This document shows positions 17,346 through 27,949 of a stretch of 64,000 nucleotides of DNA, piece after piece. Source of the stretch: Streptomyces sp. Act143 (lineage in GTDB: Bacteria > Actinomycetota > Actinomycetes > Streptomycetales > Streptomycetaceae); contig NZ_QFRX01000001.1 of assembly GCF_003143935.1 (NCBI RefSeq), positions 8,457,507 through 8,521,506 of the forward strand, read 5' to 3'. Below the pieces are notes generated by a model. The model was given only the letters and a program-made list of their open reading frames with translations. It ran no database searches and had not been told where the DNA came from. Both the position numbers and the translations under genes were made by a program. Numbering within the stretch: the stretch's first letter is position 1; every line of letters starts with the position of its first letter.

Positions 17346-17367
17346 GGGCGGGGCCAGGGTGGGAAGG

Positions 17368-17679
17368 TGCCAGGACGCGGGCTTCGAACCCGACGTGCGG
17401 TTCGAGACCACCGACCTTCTGCTCCGTCTGCGGCTCGTGGAGCAGGGCCACGCGGCGGCCTTCCTGCCCGACCTCGTGTGGTGCGGGCGCCCGCCGACCG
17501 TCCCCGTGCGGCGGCTGGGGCGCACGCGGCGCGTCTTCACCGTCGCACGCCGGGGCCGGGGCGCGCACCCGGCGATCGTGGCGTGCCGCGCCGCGCTGCG
17601 GCAGGCGGCGGCACGCCGTGAGGCCGGTCGCCCCCCTCGTATGCCCGTGAGGCCGGTCGCCCCTTCGGTATGTCCGTGA
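17368..17679 (+). pseudogene. LysR-family regulator remnant (C-terminal effector domain)
   Basis: Beginning at about 17368 this frame encodes CQDAGFEPDVRFETTDLL, then LVEQGHAAAFLPDLVW and VPVRRLGRTRRVFTVARRG. That is the end of a LysR-type effector-binding domain. The helix-turn-helix and first half of the effector domain are missing, and the upstream codons belong to the antisense of the exporter remnant. The last ~20 residues are not family-like. It can no longer encode a working regulator. Confidence 0.7.
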
Positions 17680-17685
17680 GGCCCG

Positions 17686-19512
17686 TCAGCCTCCGTAGGC
17701 CCCGGACGCCGTCAGCCGCAGTGCCGTGTCGATCAGCGGGACGTGGCTGAAGGCCTGCGGGAAGTTGCCGACCTGGCGCTTCAGGCGCGGGTCCCACTCC
17801 TCCGCGAGCAGACCGAGGTCGTTGCGCAGCGCGAGGAGCTTCTCGAACAGCTTGCGGGCCTCGTCGACGCGGCCGATCATCGCGAGGTCGTCCGCCATCC
17901 AGAACGAGCAGGCCAGGAACGCCCCCTCGTCACCGGGCAGGCCGTCGACACCCTCGCTGTCGCCCTCGGTCGGGTAGCGCAGGATGAAGCCGTCCGAGGT
18001 GGACAGCTCGCGCTGGATCGCCTCGATGGTGCCGATGACCCGCTTGTCGTCCGGCGGCAGGAAGCCCATCTGCGGGATCAGCAGCAAGGAGGCGTCCAGC
18101 TCCTTCGAGCCGTACGACTGGGTGAAGGTGTTGCGCTCCTTGTCGTAGCCCTTCTCGCAGACGTCCCGGTGGATGTCGTCGCGCAGCTCGCGCCAGCGCT
18201 CCAGCGGGCCGTCCGCGTCCCCGGACTCGATGAGCTTGATCGTGCGGTCGACGGCGACCCAGGCCATGACCTTGGAGTGCACGAAGTGCCGGCGCGGACC
18301 GCGCACCTCCCAGATGCCCTCGTCCGGCTCGTCCCAGTGGTCCTCCAGGTAGCGGATCAGCTTGAGCTGGAGCAGGGAGGCGTAGTCGTTGCGGGCCAGG
18401 CCCGTCATGTGGGCCAGGTGCAGGGCCTCGGTGACCTCGCCGTACACGTCCAGTTGGAGCTGGTGCGCCGCGCCGTTGCCGACCCGGACCGGCGCGGAGT
18501 TCTCGTAGCCCGGCAGCCAGTCCAGCTCCGCCTCGCCCAGCTCCCGCTCACCCGCGATGCCGTACATGATCTGCAGGTTCTCGGGGTCGCCCGCGACCGC
18601 CCGCAGCAGCCACTCGCGCCAGGCGCGGGCCTCCTCGCGGTAACCGGTGCGCAGCAGGGAGGACAAGGTGATCGCCGCGTCCCGGAGCCAGGTGTAGCGG
18701 TAGTCCCAGTTGCGGACGCCGCCGATGTCCTCGGGCAGCGAGGTCGTCGGGGCCGCGACGATGCCGCCGGTCGGGGCGTACGTCAGCGCCTTCAGCGTGA
18801 TCAGCGAGCGGACGACGGCCTCGCGGTAGGGGCCGTGGTACGTGCAGTGCTCCACCCAGTCGCGCCAGAACTCCTCGGTGAGCTCCAGGGACTGCTCCGG
18901 CTCGGGGAGCGCGGGCGGTTCCTTGTGCGAGGGCTGCCAGGAGATGGTGAACGCGATCCGGTCACCCGGGGCGACCGTGAAGTCCGAGTACGTGGTCAGC
19001 GACTTGCCGTAGGTCTCGCAGTCGGTGTCGAACCACACCGAGTCCGGGCCCGCCACGGCGACCGTGCGCCCGTCGTGCTTGTGCACCCACGGCACGACCC
19101 GCCCGTACGAGAACCGCATCCTGAGGGCCGAGCGCATCGGGACCCGGCCCGAGACGCCCTCCACGATCCGGATCAGCTGCGGCGCGCCGTCACGCGGCGG
19201 CATGAAGTCGGTGATCCGGACCGTGCCGCGCGGGGTGTCCCACTCGGACTCCAGGATCAGCGAGTCGCCGCGATAGGTCCGCCGGGCCGCGGTGGGCGGC
19301 TCGGCGTCCGCGGCATGCGCGGGTCCCAGGCGCCAGAAGCCGTGCTCCTCGGTGCCCAGCAGACCGGCGAAGATGGCATGCGAGTCGAAGCGGGGCAGGC
19401 ACAGCCAGTCCACTGTGCCGTCCCGGCAGACCAGCGCAGCGGTCTGCATGTCTCCGATGAGTGCGTAGTCCTCGATGCGCCCGGCCACGTGCAACTCCAG
19501 TCGAACGGCCAC
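17686..19512 (-). CDS. Glycoside hydrolase family 15 (trehalase/glucoamylase-like)
   Basis: This 608-aa cytosolic enzyme begins with the GH15 N-terminal beta-domain (RIEDYALIGDMQTAALV...GTVDWLCLPRFDS). An (alpha/alpha)6 barrel follows, containing GGVRNWDYRYTWLRDA. The general acid lies in PDEGIWEVRG and the general base in LLAEEWDP. Actinobacterial members of this length often act on trehalose, but glucoamylase or dextranase activity cannot be excluded. The GTG start at 19512 has a GAGGGGGTGA Shine-Dalgarno. It has no signal peptide and is transcribed alone. Confidence 0.9.
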   Translation of the reverse strand: MAVRLELHVAGRIEDYALIGDMQTAALVCRDGTVDWLCLPRFDSHAIFAGLLGTEEHGFWRLGPAHAADAEPPTAARRTYRGDSLILESEWDTPRGTVRITDFMPPRDGAPQLIRIVEGVSGRVPMRSALRMRFSYGRVVPWVHKHDGRTVAVAGPDSVWFDTDCETYGKSLTTYSDFTVAPGDRIAFTISWQPSHKEPPALPEPEQSLELTEEFWRDWVEHCTYHGPYREAVVRSLITLKALTYAPTGGIVAAPTTSLPEDIGGVRNWDYRYTWLRDAAITLSSLLRTGYREEARAWREWLLRAVAGDPENLQIMYGIAGERELGEAELDWLPGYENSAPVRVGNGAAHQLQLDVYGEVTEALHLAHMTGLARNDYASLLQLKLIRYLEDHWDEPDEGIWEVRGPRRHFVHSKVMAWVAVDRTIKLIESGDADGPLERWRELRDDIHRDVCEKGYDKERNTFTQSYGSKELDASLLLIPQMGFLPPDDKRVIGTIEAIQRELSTSDGFILRYPTEGDSEGVDGLPGDEGAFLACSFWMADDLAMIGRVDEARKLFEKLLALRNDLGLLAEEWDPRLKRQVGNFPQAFSHVPLIDTALRLTASGAYGG

Positions 19513-19999
19513 GTCACCCCCTCAGGGAAAAGGGGGCTGTCGCTAGTGCGGTCAAAGGGTCGTTGTAATGCGTCGTTGAGCGGTGAAGCAAAGCAGTCGC
19601 TCTGCCGCTGGGCAAAACGACGATCTCTTCTCAACGAACTGACGAGCTCACGTTGTTCCGGTGCTTACGGGCGGGGGGTGGTGCCGTGTTGCCGGCCGGG
19701 CTCGGCAGCGAATGTCCGAGCAGGATACGACGCACGTAGATGATCTGTGTGCCGCTCCGGGCAACGCGGGTGAGCCGAACGGGTGAGCAGCTGGTAAGAA
19801 ACCCGTGACGGGTGAGCGTCTGTGTCGACACGAGCGCGGAGCGTGGCCGGAAGCCATCCCCCCGAGGCGCTGATACCCTGGTAGCCCGTGGACCGGTGGT
19901 GGACAAAGCCCCCGACCGCAGCGACGGCGACGCCGGGAATCCCCGGCCGCAGCGCCGCCCCGCACCCCAGATCGCGACCACGGGAGCCCCCTCTTGGCC
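19513..19999. promoter_or_regulatory. 487-bp gap between GH15 gene and pyrG
   Basis: This divergent region must hold the promoters of both flanking genes. A TACCCT hexamer within GATACCCTGGTAGCCC near 19873 could be a pyrG -10, but its -35 is unclear. I see no ORF or strong repeat here. Confidence 0.4.
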
Positions 20000-21649
<1,650 letters not shown>

Positions 21650-21668
21650 CACAACAGTTGTACGGTGG

Positions 21669-21706
21669 CCGGGGCGTCCGCATTCAAAGGCGGGCGCCCC
21701 GGTTTT
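21669..21706 (+). terminator. Rho-independent terminator after pyrG
   Basis: CCGGGGCGTCCGC pairs with GCGGGCGCCCCGG (13 bp, one G-U pair) around an 8-nt loop. TTTT follows. It lies 20 nt after the pyrG stop. Confidence 0.85.
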
Positions 21707-21733
21707 CCTGGTGCACGTGCGGAAGGACAGGGC

Positions 21734-22360
21734 ATGACGATCAAGGACACCCCCGAGGAGTGGGAGATCCGGGCGACGGAGACCCCCTTCGTGGGCAACA
21801 AGACCTCCGTCCGCACCGACGACGTGGTCATGCCCGACGGCACGGTCGTCCGCCGCGACTACCAGGTCCACCCCGGCTCGGTCGGCGTCCTTGCCCTCGA
21901 CGACGAGGGCCGGGTGCTGCTGATCAAGCAGTACCGCCACCCGGTCCGGCAGAAGCTGTGGGAGATCCCGGCCGGCCTGCTCGACGTGCCCGGCGAGAAC
22001 CCGCTGCACGCCGCTCAGCGCGAGCTGTACGAGGAGGCGCACGTCAAGGCCGAGGACTGGCGGGTGCTGACCGACGTCTACACCACGGCCGGCGGCTGCG
22101 ACGAGGCCGTGCGGATCTTCCTGGCCCGCGATCTGTCCGAGGCCGACGGCGAACGCTTCGAGGTCGAGCACGAGGAGATCGACCTGGAGTACGCGCGCGT
22201 GCCTCTCGACGAGCTCGTACGGGGTGTCCTCGCGGGCGAGCTGCACAACAACTGCCTGGTGGTGGGCGTGCTTTCGCTGGTGGCCGCGCAGCAGGGCGAC
22301 GGGCTCGACGCCCTGCGCCCCGCGGACGCCCCCTGGCCGGCCCGTCCCTTCGCCTCCTGA
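21734..22360 (+). CDS. NUDIX hydrolase, ADP-ribose pyrophosphatase-like
   Basis: This 208-aa enzyme has a NUDIX box around residues 83-106 (E, then seven residues, then RELYEEAHV). The conserved glycine of EExGU is His and one residue is inserted before the first Glu; the metal-binding REUxEE core is intact. The surrounding IKQYRHPVRQKLWEIPAGLLD is typical of ADP-ribose pyrophosphatases, which cleave ADP-ribose to AMP and ribose-5-phosphate. It starts at ATG 21734 with GGAAGGACAGG upstream. pyrG followed by an ADPRase gene is also the mycobacterial order. Confidence 0.9.
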   Translation: MTIKDTPEEWEIRATETPFVGNKTSVRTDDVVMPDGTVVRRDYQVHPGSVGVLALDDEGRVLLIKQYRHPVRQKLWEIPAGLLDVPGENPLHAAQRELYEEAHVKAEDWRVLTDVYTTAGGCDEAVRIFLARDLSEADGERFEVEHEEIDLEYARVPLDELVRGVLAGELHNNCLVVGVLSLVAAQQGDGLDALRPADAPWPARPFAS

Positions 22361-22429
22361 ACACTCCCGGTGTGACCATCGGTTGATCCGATCGGGCGAC
22401 CTGTCCGCCGCGCTCCACCAGGAACGTTG

Positions 22430-22450
22430 CAGAGCGTGAACTACGCTCTG
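22430..22450. promoter_or_regulatory. Candidate operator upstream of the STAND/TPR gene
   Basis: CAGAGCGT-GAACT-ACGCTCTG is a perfect 8-bp inverted repeat with a 5-nt spacer, ending 59 nt before GTG 22510. The right half contains TACGCT, a possible -10, so a bound dimeric repressor would block the promoter. Confidence 0.45.
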
Positions 22451-22509
22451 TAAATGCCCGTTCGGAGTCCCGGCGGGCTTGCGCGTGCGGTGGGACGGGA
22501 GTGTGGCCC

Positions 22510-24573
22510 GTGACGGATCAGGCGGTGGACACGAGCGGCGTTCAGCTGTCGGCCGAGGGTCATTTCCTGGGCCGGACACGGGAGTTGAAGGAGCTCCGCG
22601 CCGACATCGAGCGGGCGGGTCTCGACACCCTGTCCGGGAAGAAGGCGCCCCGCGCGCGTGTGCTGCTCATCGCCGGCCGCCCCGGCTCCGGCCGCACCGC
22701 GCTCGCCGAGGAGCTCGTACGACAGGTCGCGGACCGTTACGGCGACGGAGTGCTCAAGGCCCGCCTGAGCGAGCCCGACGGCACCCCCGTCCCCGTCGAG
22801 CGCACCGCCCGTGAACTGCTCGCCGCCCTGGACCGGCCCACTCCGGCCGGTGCCGCCGAGGACGACCTCACGGCGGCGCTCCGGGAGGCCCTCGCCGACC
22901 GCAGCGCGCTGCTCCTGCTCGACGACGCGGTGACCGTCGACCAGGTCGACGCCCTCCTCCCGGACACCCCGGACTGCCTGGTGGTCGCGGTGTCCGACGG
23001 CCCGCTCACCGGCATCTCCGACGTCCGCCCGTGCACCCTCGGCGGCCTCGACACCAAGTCCGCCCTGGAGCTGCTGACCCGGCACACCGGCTCGGTCCGC
23101 ATCACCGTCGACCCCTGTGCCGCCGAGGGCCTGGTGGAGGTGTGCCAGGCCCAGCCCGCCGCGCTCACGATGGCCGGCGGCTGGCTCGCCGCCCGGCCGA
23201 AGGCCGCCGTCGCCGACCTCGCCAAGCACCTGCACGCCGAGGGCGACGAGGGGACGCCCCTGACCCGGGTCTTCCGCCTCGCCTACGGCTCGCTGCCCAG
23301 CCCCGCCGCCCGGATACTGCGCCTGCTCTCCCTCGCCCCGGCCGGCCTGGTCGACCCGCACACCGCCTCCGCCCTCGCCGGCTGCTCGGTGGGCGGTGCC
23401 CGCACCACCCTCGACGACTTCGTCGCCCTGGGCCTGCTGCACGCCGTGGAGTCCCCGCTGCCGCAGTACGAGGTGCCGGCCTGTCTGCACCCCCTGCTGA
23501 CCTCCCTCGCCGAGACCCAGGACCGCCCCGCCGAGCTCCAGCTGGCCCGCGCCCGGATGCTGGAGCGGACGGTACGGCTGCTCCAGTCCTGCCGTGCCAT
23601 CACCGAGACGGACAACCCCGAGGCCCGCGAGAAGCTCCAGGGCATGCCCCGCTCCCTGCGCTTTCCCAGCCCCCGGGCCGCCGAGGACTGGCTGCGCATC
23701 CGCAGACCCGCCCTGCTGGCCGCCGCCCGCCTCGCGGTCGCCGACGGCGAGCTCGACACCCTGGCCCGACGGCTGATGTCCCAGCTGGTCAGGGCGATGG
23801 TCGCGCACTTCGGCACCCAGGCCGCGGCCCCCGACCTGTACGGCATCCACCGGCTCGTCCTGGACGTGGCCGAGCGCCGGGAGCTGCCCCGGGAGAAGGC
23901 GGCGGCACTGCTGAACCTCGGTGATCTGGACGCGCAGACGGGGCGCACGGCCGACGCGCTGGTCCGCTATCGGGCCGCCCTGGACGCCGGACGCGCAGCA
24001 AATGATCCGTATGCGACCGGCCGCGCGATGGAATCCGTAGGCGGCGCGCATCTGGAGCTCGGGGACTACGACCGGGCCGCCGACTGGTTCGGCCGCGCCC
24101 TGGCCCAGCGCCTGGCCCGCGACGAGCGCGCGGACGCCGCCCGGCTGTACGGCCGTATCGCCGCCGCCCACACCTACGCGGGCCGCTACGGCGAGGCGCT
24201 GCGGGGCTGGCGGGCCGCGGTCGCCGGGTACCGCAAGGAGGGCGATGTCGGCGCCCACGCCCGGGCGTTGAGCGAGCTCGCGCGCGTCCAGGAGTACGCC
24301 GGACGCCCCGAGGAATCGCTGCGCACCTGCCAGGAGGCGGTGGAGTGGGCGCGGCGCGCGGAGGACGTACGGCTGCAGGCCGCGTTGCAGCTGAGGCTGG
24401 CCGACACCCTGGAGCACCTGGGCGATCCCACCGCCGCGGCGCTGCACCGGGGGGCCGCGGAGCGGCTGCTGGGGGAGGAGCTCGCGGAGCCGGAAGCGGA
24501 ACCGGAACGGCCCGATCCTCCGAAACATGACCCTGATGCCTGCGAAATCCGTAGTACACCCGCTGAAGATTGA
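22510..24573 (+). CDS. STAND-type NTPase with TPR repeats (AfsR-like without DNA-binding domain)
   Basis: This 687-aa protein has a P-loop near residue 50 (LLIAGRPGSGRTALAEELV), a Walker B-like LLLLDDAV, NB-ARC-like helices, and tetratricopeptide repeats over roughly residues 455-650 (LNLGDLDAQTGRTADALVRY, LELGDYDRAADWFGRAL and similar). It lacks the OmpR-type DNA-binding domain of AfsR. STAND proteins usually act as nucleotide-dependent signalling switches; no partner is apparent. GTG 22510 is favoured because GGAG lies 8 nt upstream, while GTG 22501 would overlap that site. Confidence 0.8.
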   Translation: MTDQAVDTSGVQLSAEGHFLGRTRELKELRADIERAGLDTLSGKKAPRARVLLIAGRPGSGRTALAEELVRQVADRYGDGVLKARLSEPDGTPVPVERTARELLAALDRPTPAGAAEDDLTAALREALADRSALLLLDDAVTVDQVDALLPDTPDCLVVAVSDGPLTGISDVRPCTLGGLDTKSALELLTRHTGSVRITVDPCAAEGLVEVCQAQPAALTMAGGWLAARPKAAVADLAKHLHAEGDEGTPLTRVFRLAYGSLPSPAARILRLLSLAPAGLVDPHTASALAGCSVGGARTTLDDFVALGLLHAVESPLPQYEVPACLHPLLTSLAETQDRPAELQLARARMLERTVRLLQSCRAITETDNPEAREKLQGMPRSLRFPSPRAAEDWLRIRRPALLAAARLAVADGELDTLARRLMSQLVRAMVAHFGTQAAAPDLYGIHRLVLDVAERRELPREKAAALLNLGDLDAQTGRTADALVRYRAALDAGRAANDPYATGRAMESVGGAHLELGDYDRAADWFGRALAQRLARDERADAARLYGRIAAAHTYAGRYGEALRGWRAAVAGYRKEGDVGAHARALSELARVQEYAGRPEESLRTCQEAVEWARRAEDVRLQAALQLRLADTLEHLGDPTAAALHRGAAERLLGEELAEPEAEPERPDPPKHDPDACEIRSTPAED

Positions 24574-24586
24574 TGCAATGAAAGGC

Positions 24587-24614
24587 TAGACAGCGGGAAC
24601 ACCTTCATTAGACT
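24587..24614 (+). promoter_or_regulatory. Candidate promoter of ald
   Basis: TAGACA and TAGACT are separated by 16 nt, a reasonable -35/-10 pair for the housekeeping sigma factor. They lie about 127 nt upstream of the ald start, implying a leader of about 120 nt. Confidence 0.45.
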
Positions 24615-24740
24615 GGCTCTGCCGCACCTTCTCCTGCGGTGCATCCTGGTGTGCTCATGCATGGCCGGGTATGTGTTGTATTGCCCCCTGTGGCGCCTTC
24701 TGTATTGCCCACACCCTCTGAGCCAAGGACCGTGATCGAC

Positions 24741-25856
24741 GTGAAGGTCGGCATCCCCCGCGAGGTCAAGAACAACGAGTTCCGGGTGGCCATCACCCCC
24801 GCCGGCGTGCATGAGCTGGTGCGCCACGGCCACCAGGTCGTCATCGAGCAGGGCGCCGGTGTCGGCTCGTCGATCCCGGACGAGGAGTACGTCGCCGCGG
24901 GCGCACAGATCCTCGGCACCGCCGACGAGGTGTGGGCCACCGCCGACCTGCTGCTGAAGGTCAAGGAGCCCATCGCCGAGGAGTACCACCGCCTCCGCAA
25001 GGACCAGACGCTCTTCACCTACCTGCACCTGGCCGCCTCCAAGGAGTGCACCGACGCGCTCATCGAGTCCGGCACCACCGCGATCGCCTACGAGACCGTC
25101 GAGCTGCCGAGCCGCGCCCTGCCGCTGCTCGCCCCGATGTCCGAGGTCGCGGGCCGCCTGGCCCCGCAGGTCGGCGCCTACCACCTGATGCGCTCGGCCG
25201 GCGGCCGCGGCGTCCTGCCCGGTGGCGTCCCCGGCACCCAGCCCGCGAAGGCGGTCGTCATCGGCGGCGGCGTCTCCGGCTGGAACGCCACCCAGATCGC
25301 CGTCGGCATGGGCTTCCACGTCACGCTGCTCGACCGCGACATCAACAAGCTCCGCGAGGCCGACAAGGTCTTCGGCACCAAGGTCCGGGCGATCATGTCC
25401 AACTCCTTCGAGCTGGAGAAGGCCGTCCTCGACGCCGACCTCGTCATCGGCGCGGTGCTCATCCCGGGCGCCAAGGCCCCGAAGCTGGTCACCAACGAGC
25501 TCGTCGCCCGGATGAAGCCCGGAAGTGTCCTTGTCGACATCGCGATCGACCAGGGCGGCTGCTTCGAGGACTCCCACCCGACCACGCACGCCGAGCCGAC
25601 CTTCCAGGTCCACGACTCGGTCTTCTACTGCGTCGCCAACATGCCCGGCGCGGTGCCCAACACCTCCACCTACGCGCTCACCAACGCGACGCTGCCCTAC
25701 ATCGTCGAACTGGCCAACCGCGGCTGGGTGGAGGCGCTGCGCCGCGACCCCGCGCTCGCCAAGGGTCTCAACACCCATGACGGCAAGGTCGTTTACCGCG
25801 AGGTCGCCGAGGCGCACGGCCTGGAGCACGTGGACCTCGAGACGCTGATCGGCTAA
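24741..25856 (+). CDS. ald: Alanine dehydrogenase
   Basis: This 371-aa enzyme interconverts L-alanine and pyruvate plus ammonia using NAD. It begins with the canonical MKVGIPREVKNNEFRVAITP; Lys75 and His96 match the catalytic pair, and GGGVSGWNATQIAVGMG is the NAD-binding loop. GTG 24741 gives exactly the usual 371-residue length and puts AAGGAC at a proper distance. GTG 24732 is too close to it. It is transcribed alone, between a likely promoter and a strong terminator. Confidence 0.96.
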   Translation: MKVGIPREVKNNEFRVAITPAGVHELVRHGHQVVIEQGAGVGSSIPDEEYVAAGAQILGTADEVWATADLLLKVKEPIAEEYHRLRKDQTLFTYLHLAASKECTDALIESGTTAIAYETVELPSRALPLLAPMSEVAGRLAPQVGAYHLMRSAGGRGVLPGGVPGTQPAKAVVIGGGVSGWNATQIAVGMGFHVTLLDRDINKLREADKVFGTKVRAIMSNSFELEKAVLDADLVIGAVLIPGAKAPKLVTNELVARMKPGSVLVDIAIDQGGCFEDSHPTTHAEPTFQVHDSVFYCVANMPGAVPNTSTYALTNATLPYIVELANRGWVEALRRDPALAKGLNTHDGKVVYREVAEAHGLEHVDLETLIG

Positions 25857-26201
25857 GTCACCTTTTCGTAAAGGCGATACGTCAACAAGGCGCGTCAACG
25901 ACGCACACGCGGCCGGACCTTGCCCGACAAGGTCCGGCCGGATGTGTGTATGGTCACTTTGCGGCTCTCGGCCAACTCGCCTCGAACGTAACCCTTTGGT
26001 CGATTCGCACACCGGTGAAACCTGCCGTGCGACGGCCGTACGCCCTTGACAGCGGGATGTTTCATTGCCGACACATCGGGCCGGGTCCGGTGGATTGTGT
26101 TGCTGCGGACGCCCGACACGCCATAGAGTCGCCGACTGTCGGCATGGTGCAACGCTGACCTGTCTAGAAGTTTCCTGGTCACCAAGGAGGTAAGACGACT
26201 T
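25857..26201 (+). other. 345-bp gap between ald and parA
   Basis: The gap holds the ald terminator (25911-25939) and then about 260 bp of lower GC upstream of parA, with a perfect AAGGAGG Shine-Dalgarno at 26184-26190. A TTGACA at about 26046-26051 could be a -35, but no matching -10 is convincing. I see no coding region. Confidence 0.6.
25911..25939 (+). terminator. Terminator hairpin after ald
   Basis: GGCCGGACCTTG and CAAGGTCCGGCC form a perfect 12-bp stem with a 5-nt loop. No U-tract follows, as is common for Streptomyces terminators. Confidence 0.75.
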
Positions 26202-27380
26202 GTGAATGAGTCGACATTTACTCCCGGGGGTGGTCAACCAGGAATGCCGGTACGGGACCAGGGTCCCGCGGGGTTCGAGGCTGTCGGCTCCGTTGCGGTG
26301 CGCACCTTCGCAGCCCACCAGAGTCACCAGACGACAGGGACGACTCTGTCAGCACACCAGAGCATGGATGGCCATCACGTGAACGCCATGGCCGGCGACG
26401 GAAGTGGCGCGCCCCACAACCACTTCGCCGACTACGACGAACTGCCCGAGGGGCACTTCTACGACCCCGACGCCGAGTACGAGCCCGACCCCGAGTACGC
26501 GGCCACGCTCGCTCCCGACGCTGCCCGCCAGCGCCGCGAGCGCATCGGCCCGACCGGTCGCCCGCTGCCGTACTTCCCGATCCCGGGCCCGCTGACCGAC
26601 CACGGACCCGCGAAGATCATCGCGATGTGCAACCAGAAGGGTGGCGTCGGCAAGACCACGTCGACCATCAACCTGGGTGCCGCGCTCGCGGAGTACGGAC
26701 GCCGGGTGCTGCTCGTGGACTTCGACCCGCAGGGCGCGCTGTCGGTGGGTCTCGGTGTCAACCCGATGGAGCTCGACCTCACCGTCTACAACCTGCTCAT
26801 GGAGCGGGGCATGGCGGCCGACGAGGTCCTGCTGAAGACCGCGGTCCCCAACATGGACCTGCTGCCGAGCAATATCGACTTGTCGGCGGCGGAGGTCCAG
26901 CTGGTCTCCGAGGTCGCCCGTGAGTCGACCCTGCAGCGCGCCCTGAAGCCGCTCATGGCCGACTACGACTACATCGTGATCGACTGCCAGCCGTCACTCG
27001 GCCTGCTGACCGTGAACGCGCTGACGGCCGCGCACAAGGTGATAGTGCCACTGGAGTGTGAGTTCTTCGCGCTGCGTGGTGTCGCCCTGCTGACGGAGAC
27101 CATCGAGAAGGTCCAGGAGCGGCTCAACCCCGACCTGGAGCTCGACGGCATCCTCGCCACGATGTACGACTCGCGCACGGTCCACAGCCGCGAGGTCCTG
27201 GCCCGCGTGGTCGAGGCGTTCGACGATCACGTCTACCACACGGTCATCGGGCGCACGGTCCGCTTCCCGGAGACCACGGTCGCCGGTGAGCCGATCACCA
27301 CGTACGCCTCCAACTCCGTCGGTGCCGCCGCCTACCGCCAGCTCGCCAGGGAGGTGCTCGCCCGGTGTCACGCCGAGTGA
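26202..27380 (+). CDS. ParA-family chromosome segregation ATPase
   Basis: This 392-aa protein has an unusual ~125-residue N-terminal extension rich in Gly, His, Asp and Tyr, then a ParA/Soj ATPase domain. The deviant Walker A KGGVGKTTSTINLGAAL is preceded by IIAMCNQ; Walker A' is LLVDFDPQGALSVGLG and Walker B YIVIDCQPSLGLLTVNAL. The GTG start has AAGGAGG 11 nt upstream. It heads the scpA-scpB operon rather than lying beside parB at the origin, so it is the second, SMC-linked ParA. Its end overlaps the next gene by 16 nt. Confidence 0.92.
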   Translation: MNESTFTPGGGQPGMPVRDQGPAGFEAVGSVAVRTFAAHQSHQTTGTTLSAHQSMDGHHVNAMAGDGSGAPHNHFADYDELPEGHFYDPDAEYEPDPEYAATLAPDAARQRRERIGPTGRPLPYFPIPGPLTDHGPAKIIAMCNQKGGVGKTTSTINLGAALAEYGRRVLLVDFDPQGALSVGLGVNPMELDLTVYNLLMERGMAADEVLLKTAVPNMDLLPSNIDLSAAEVQLVSEVARESTLQRALKPLMADYDYIVIDCQPSLGLLTVNALTAAHKVIVPLECEFFALRGVALLTETIEKVQERLNPDLELDGILATMYDSRTVHSREVLARVVEAFDDHVYHTVIGRTVRFPETTVAGEPITTYASNSVGAAAYRQLAREVLARCHAE

Positions 27381-27931
27381 GTCTGCCGGGGGCCGACGAA
27401 CTCTTCCGTACGACAGGGGGAATGGCGCTCCAGCCGTCCACTCCGCGGCGGGGGGCCAACGGCGACGCCCGGGTGCCCGCGCCCGCCGGTGAGAGCGACG
27501 GGGTGGTGGCGGAGGACGCGCCGCACTCCGTGCCCGCCCAGGGCGGGGACGGCGACGGGGCGGAGCACGTGGCCACGGAGCCGACCGAGACCGGGGAGTC
27601 CCGCAGCCGGGGCACCACGGCCGAGCGCTCCACGCGACGTCAGGACGCGCAGGAAGGTTCTGCCGCCGCCGCGCCGCGCAAGCAGCGGGGCGGCGGAAGG
27701 GCGGCAGCGCGCCGCCCCAGTGGCCGTGAGCGGCACGACGAGAAGATCACCGTGTACGTCTCCGCCGAGGAGCTCATGGACCTGGAGCACGCGCGCCTGG
27801 TCCTCCGCGGCGAGCACGGACTGGCCGTCGACCGCGGGCGCATCGTCCGCGAGGCGGTCGCCGTGGTGCTGGCCGATCTGGAGTCCCGCGGAGACGCGAG
27901 CATCCTCGTACGACGGCTTCGCGGGCGGTAG
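27365..27931 (+). CDS. Ribbon-helix-helix-like partner of the ParA-type ATPase
   Basis: This 188-aa protein starts at GTG 27365 inside the end of parA (16-nt overlap). Residues 1-120 are low-complexity (Gly, Ala, Glu, Arg), ending in a basic stretch. The C-terminal ~65 residues (EKITVYVSAEELMDLEHARL, then DRGRIVREAVAVVLADLES) have the beta-strand plus two-helix pattern of ribbon-helix-helix DNA-binding proteins. Such proteins serve as the centromere-binding partner of small ParA systems. That role is inferred from fold and position; I have not seen the family described functionally. Confidence 0.7.
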   Translation: MSRRVSLPGADELFRTTGGMALQPSTPRRGANGDARVPAPAGESDGVVAEDAPHSVPAQGGDGDGAEHVATEPTETGESRSRGTTAERSTRRQDAQEGSAAAAPRKQRGGGRAAARRPSGRERHDEKITVYVSAEELMDLEHARLVLRGEHGLAVDRGRIVREAVAVVLADLESRGDASILVRRLRGR

Positions 27932-27934
27932 CGG

Positions 27935-27940
27935 TAGCCT
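27935..27940 (+). promoter_or_regulatory. Possible internal -10 before scpA
   Basis: TAGCCT lies 9 nt before ATG 27950 in the 18-nt gap between the RHH-like gene and scpA. It could give a second, scpA-initiated transcript. Confidence 0.3.
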
Positions 27941-27949
27941 GCGGGGGCC

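Noticed and set aside
26000..26201. parS-like site near the ParA gene
   Set aside because: No GTTTCACGTGAAAC-like palindrome is visible here or elsewhere in the window.
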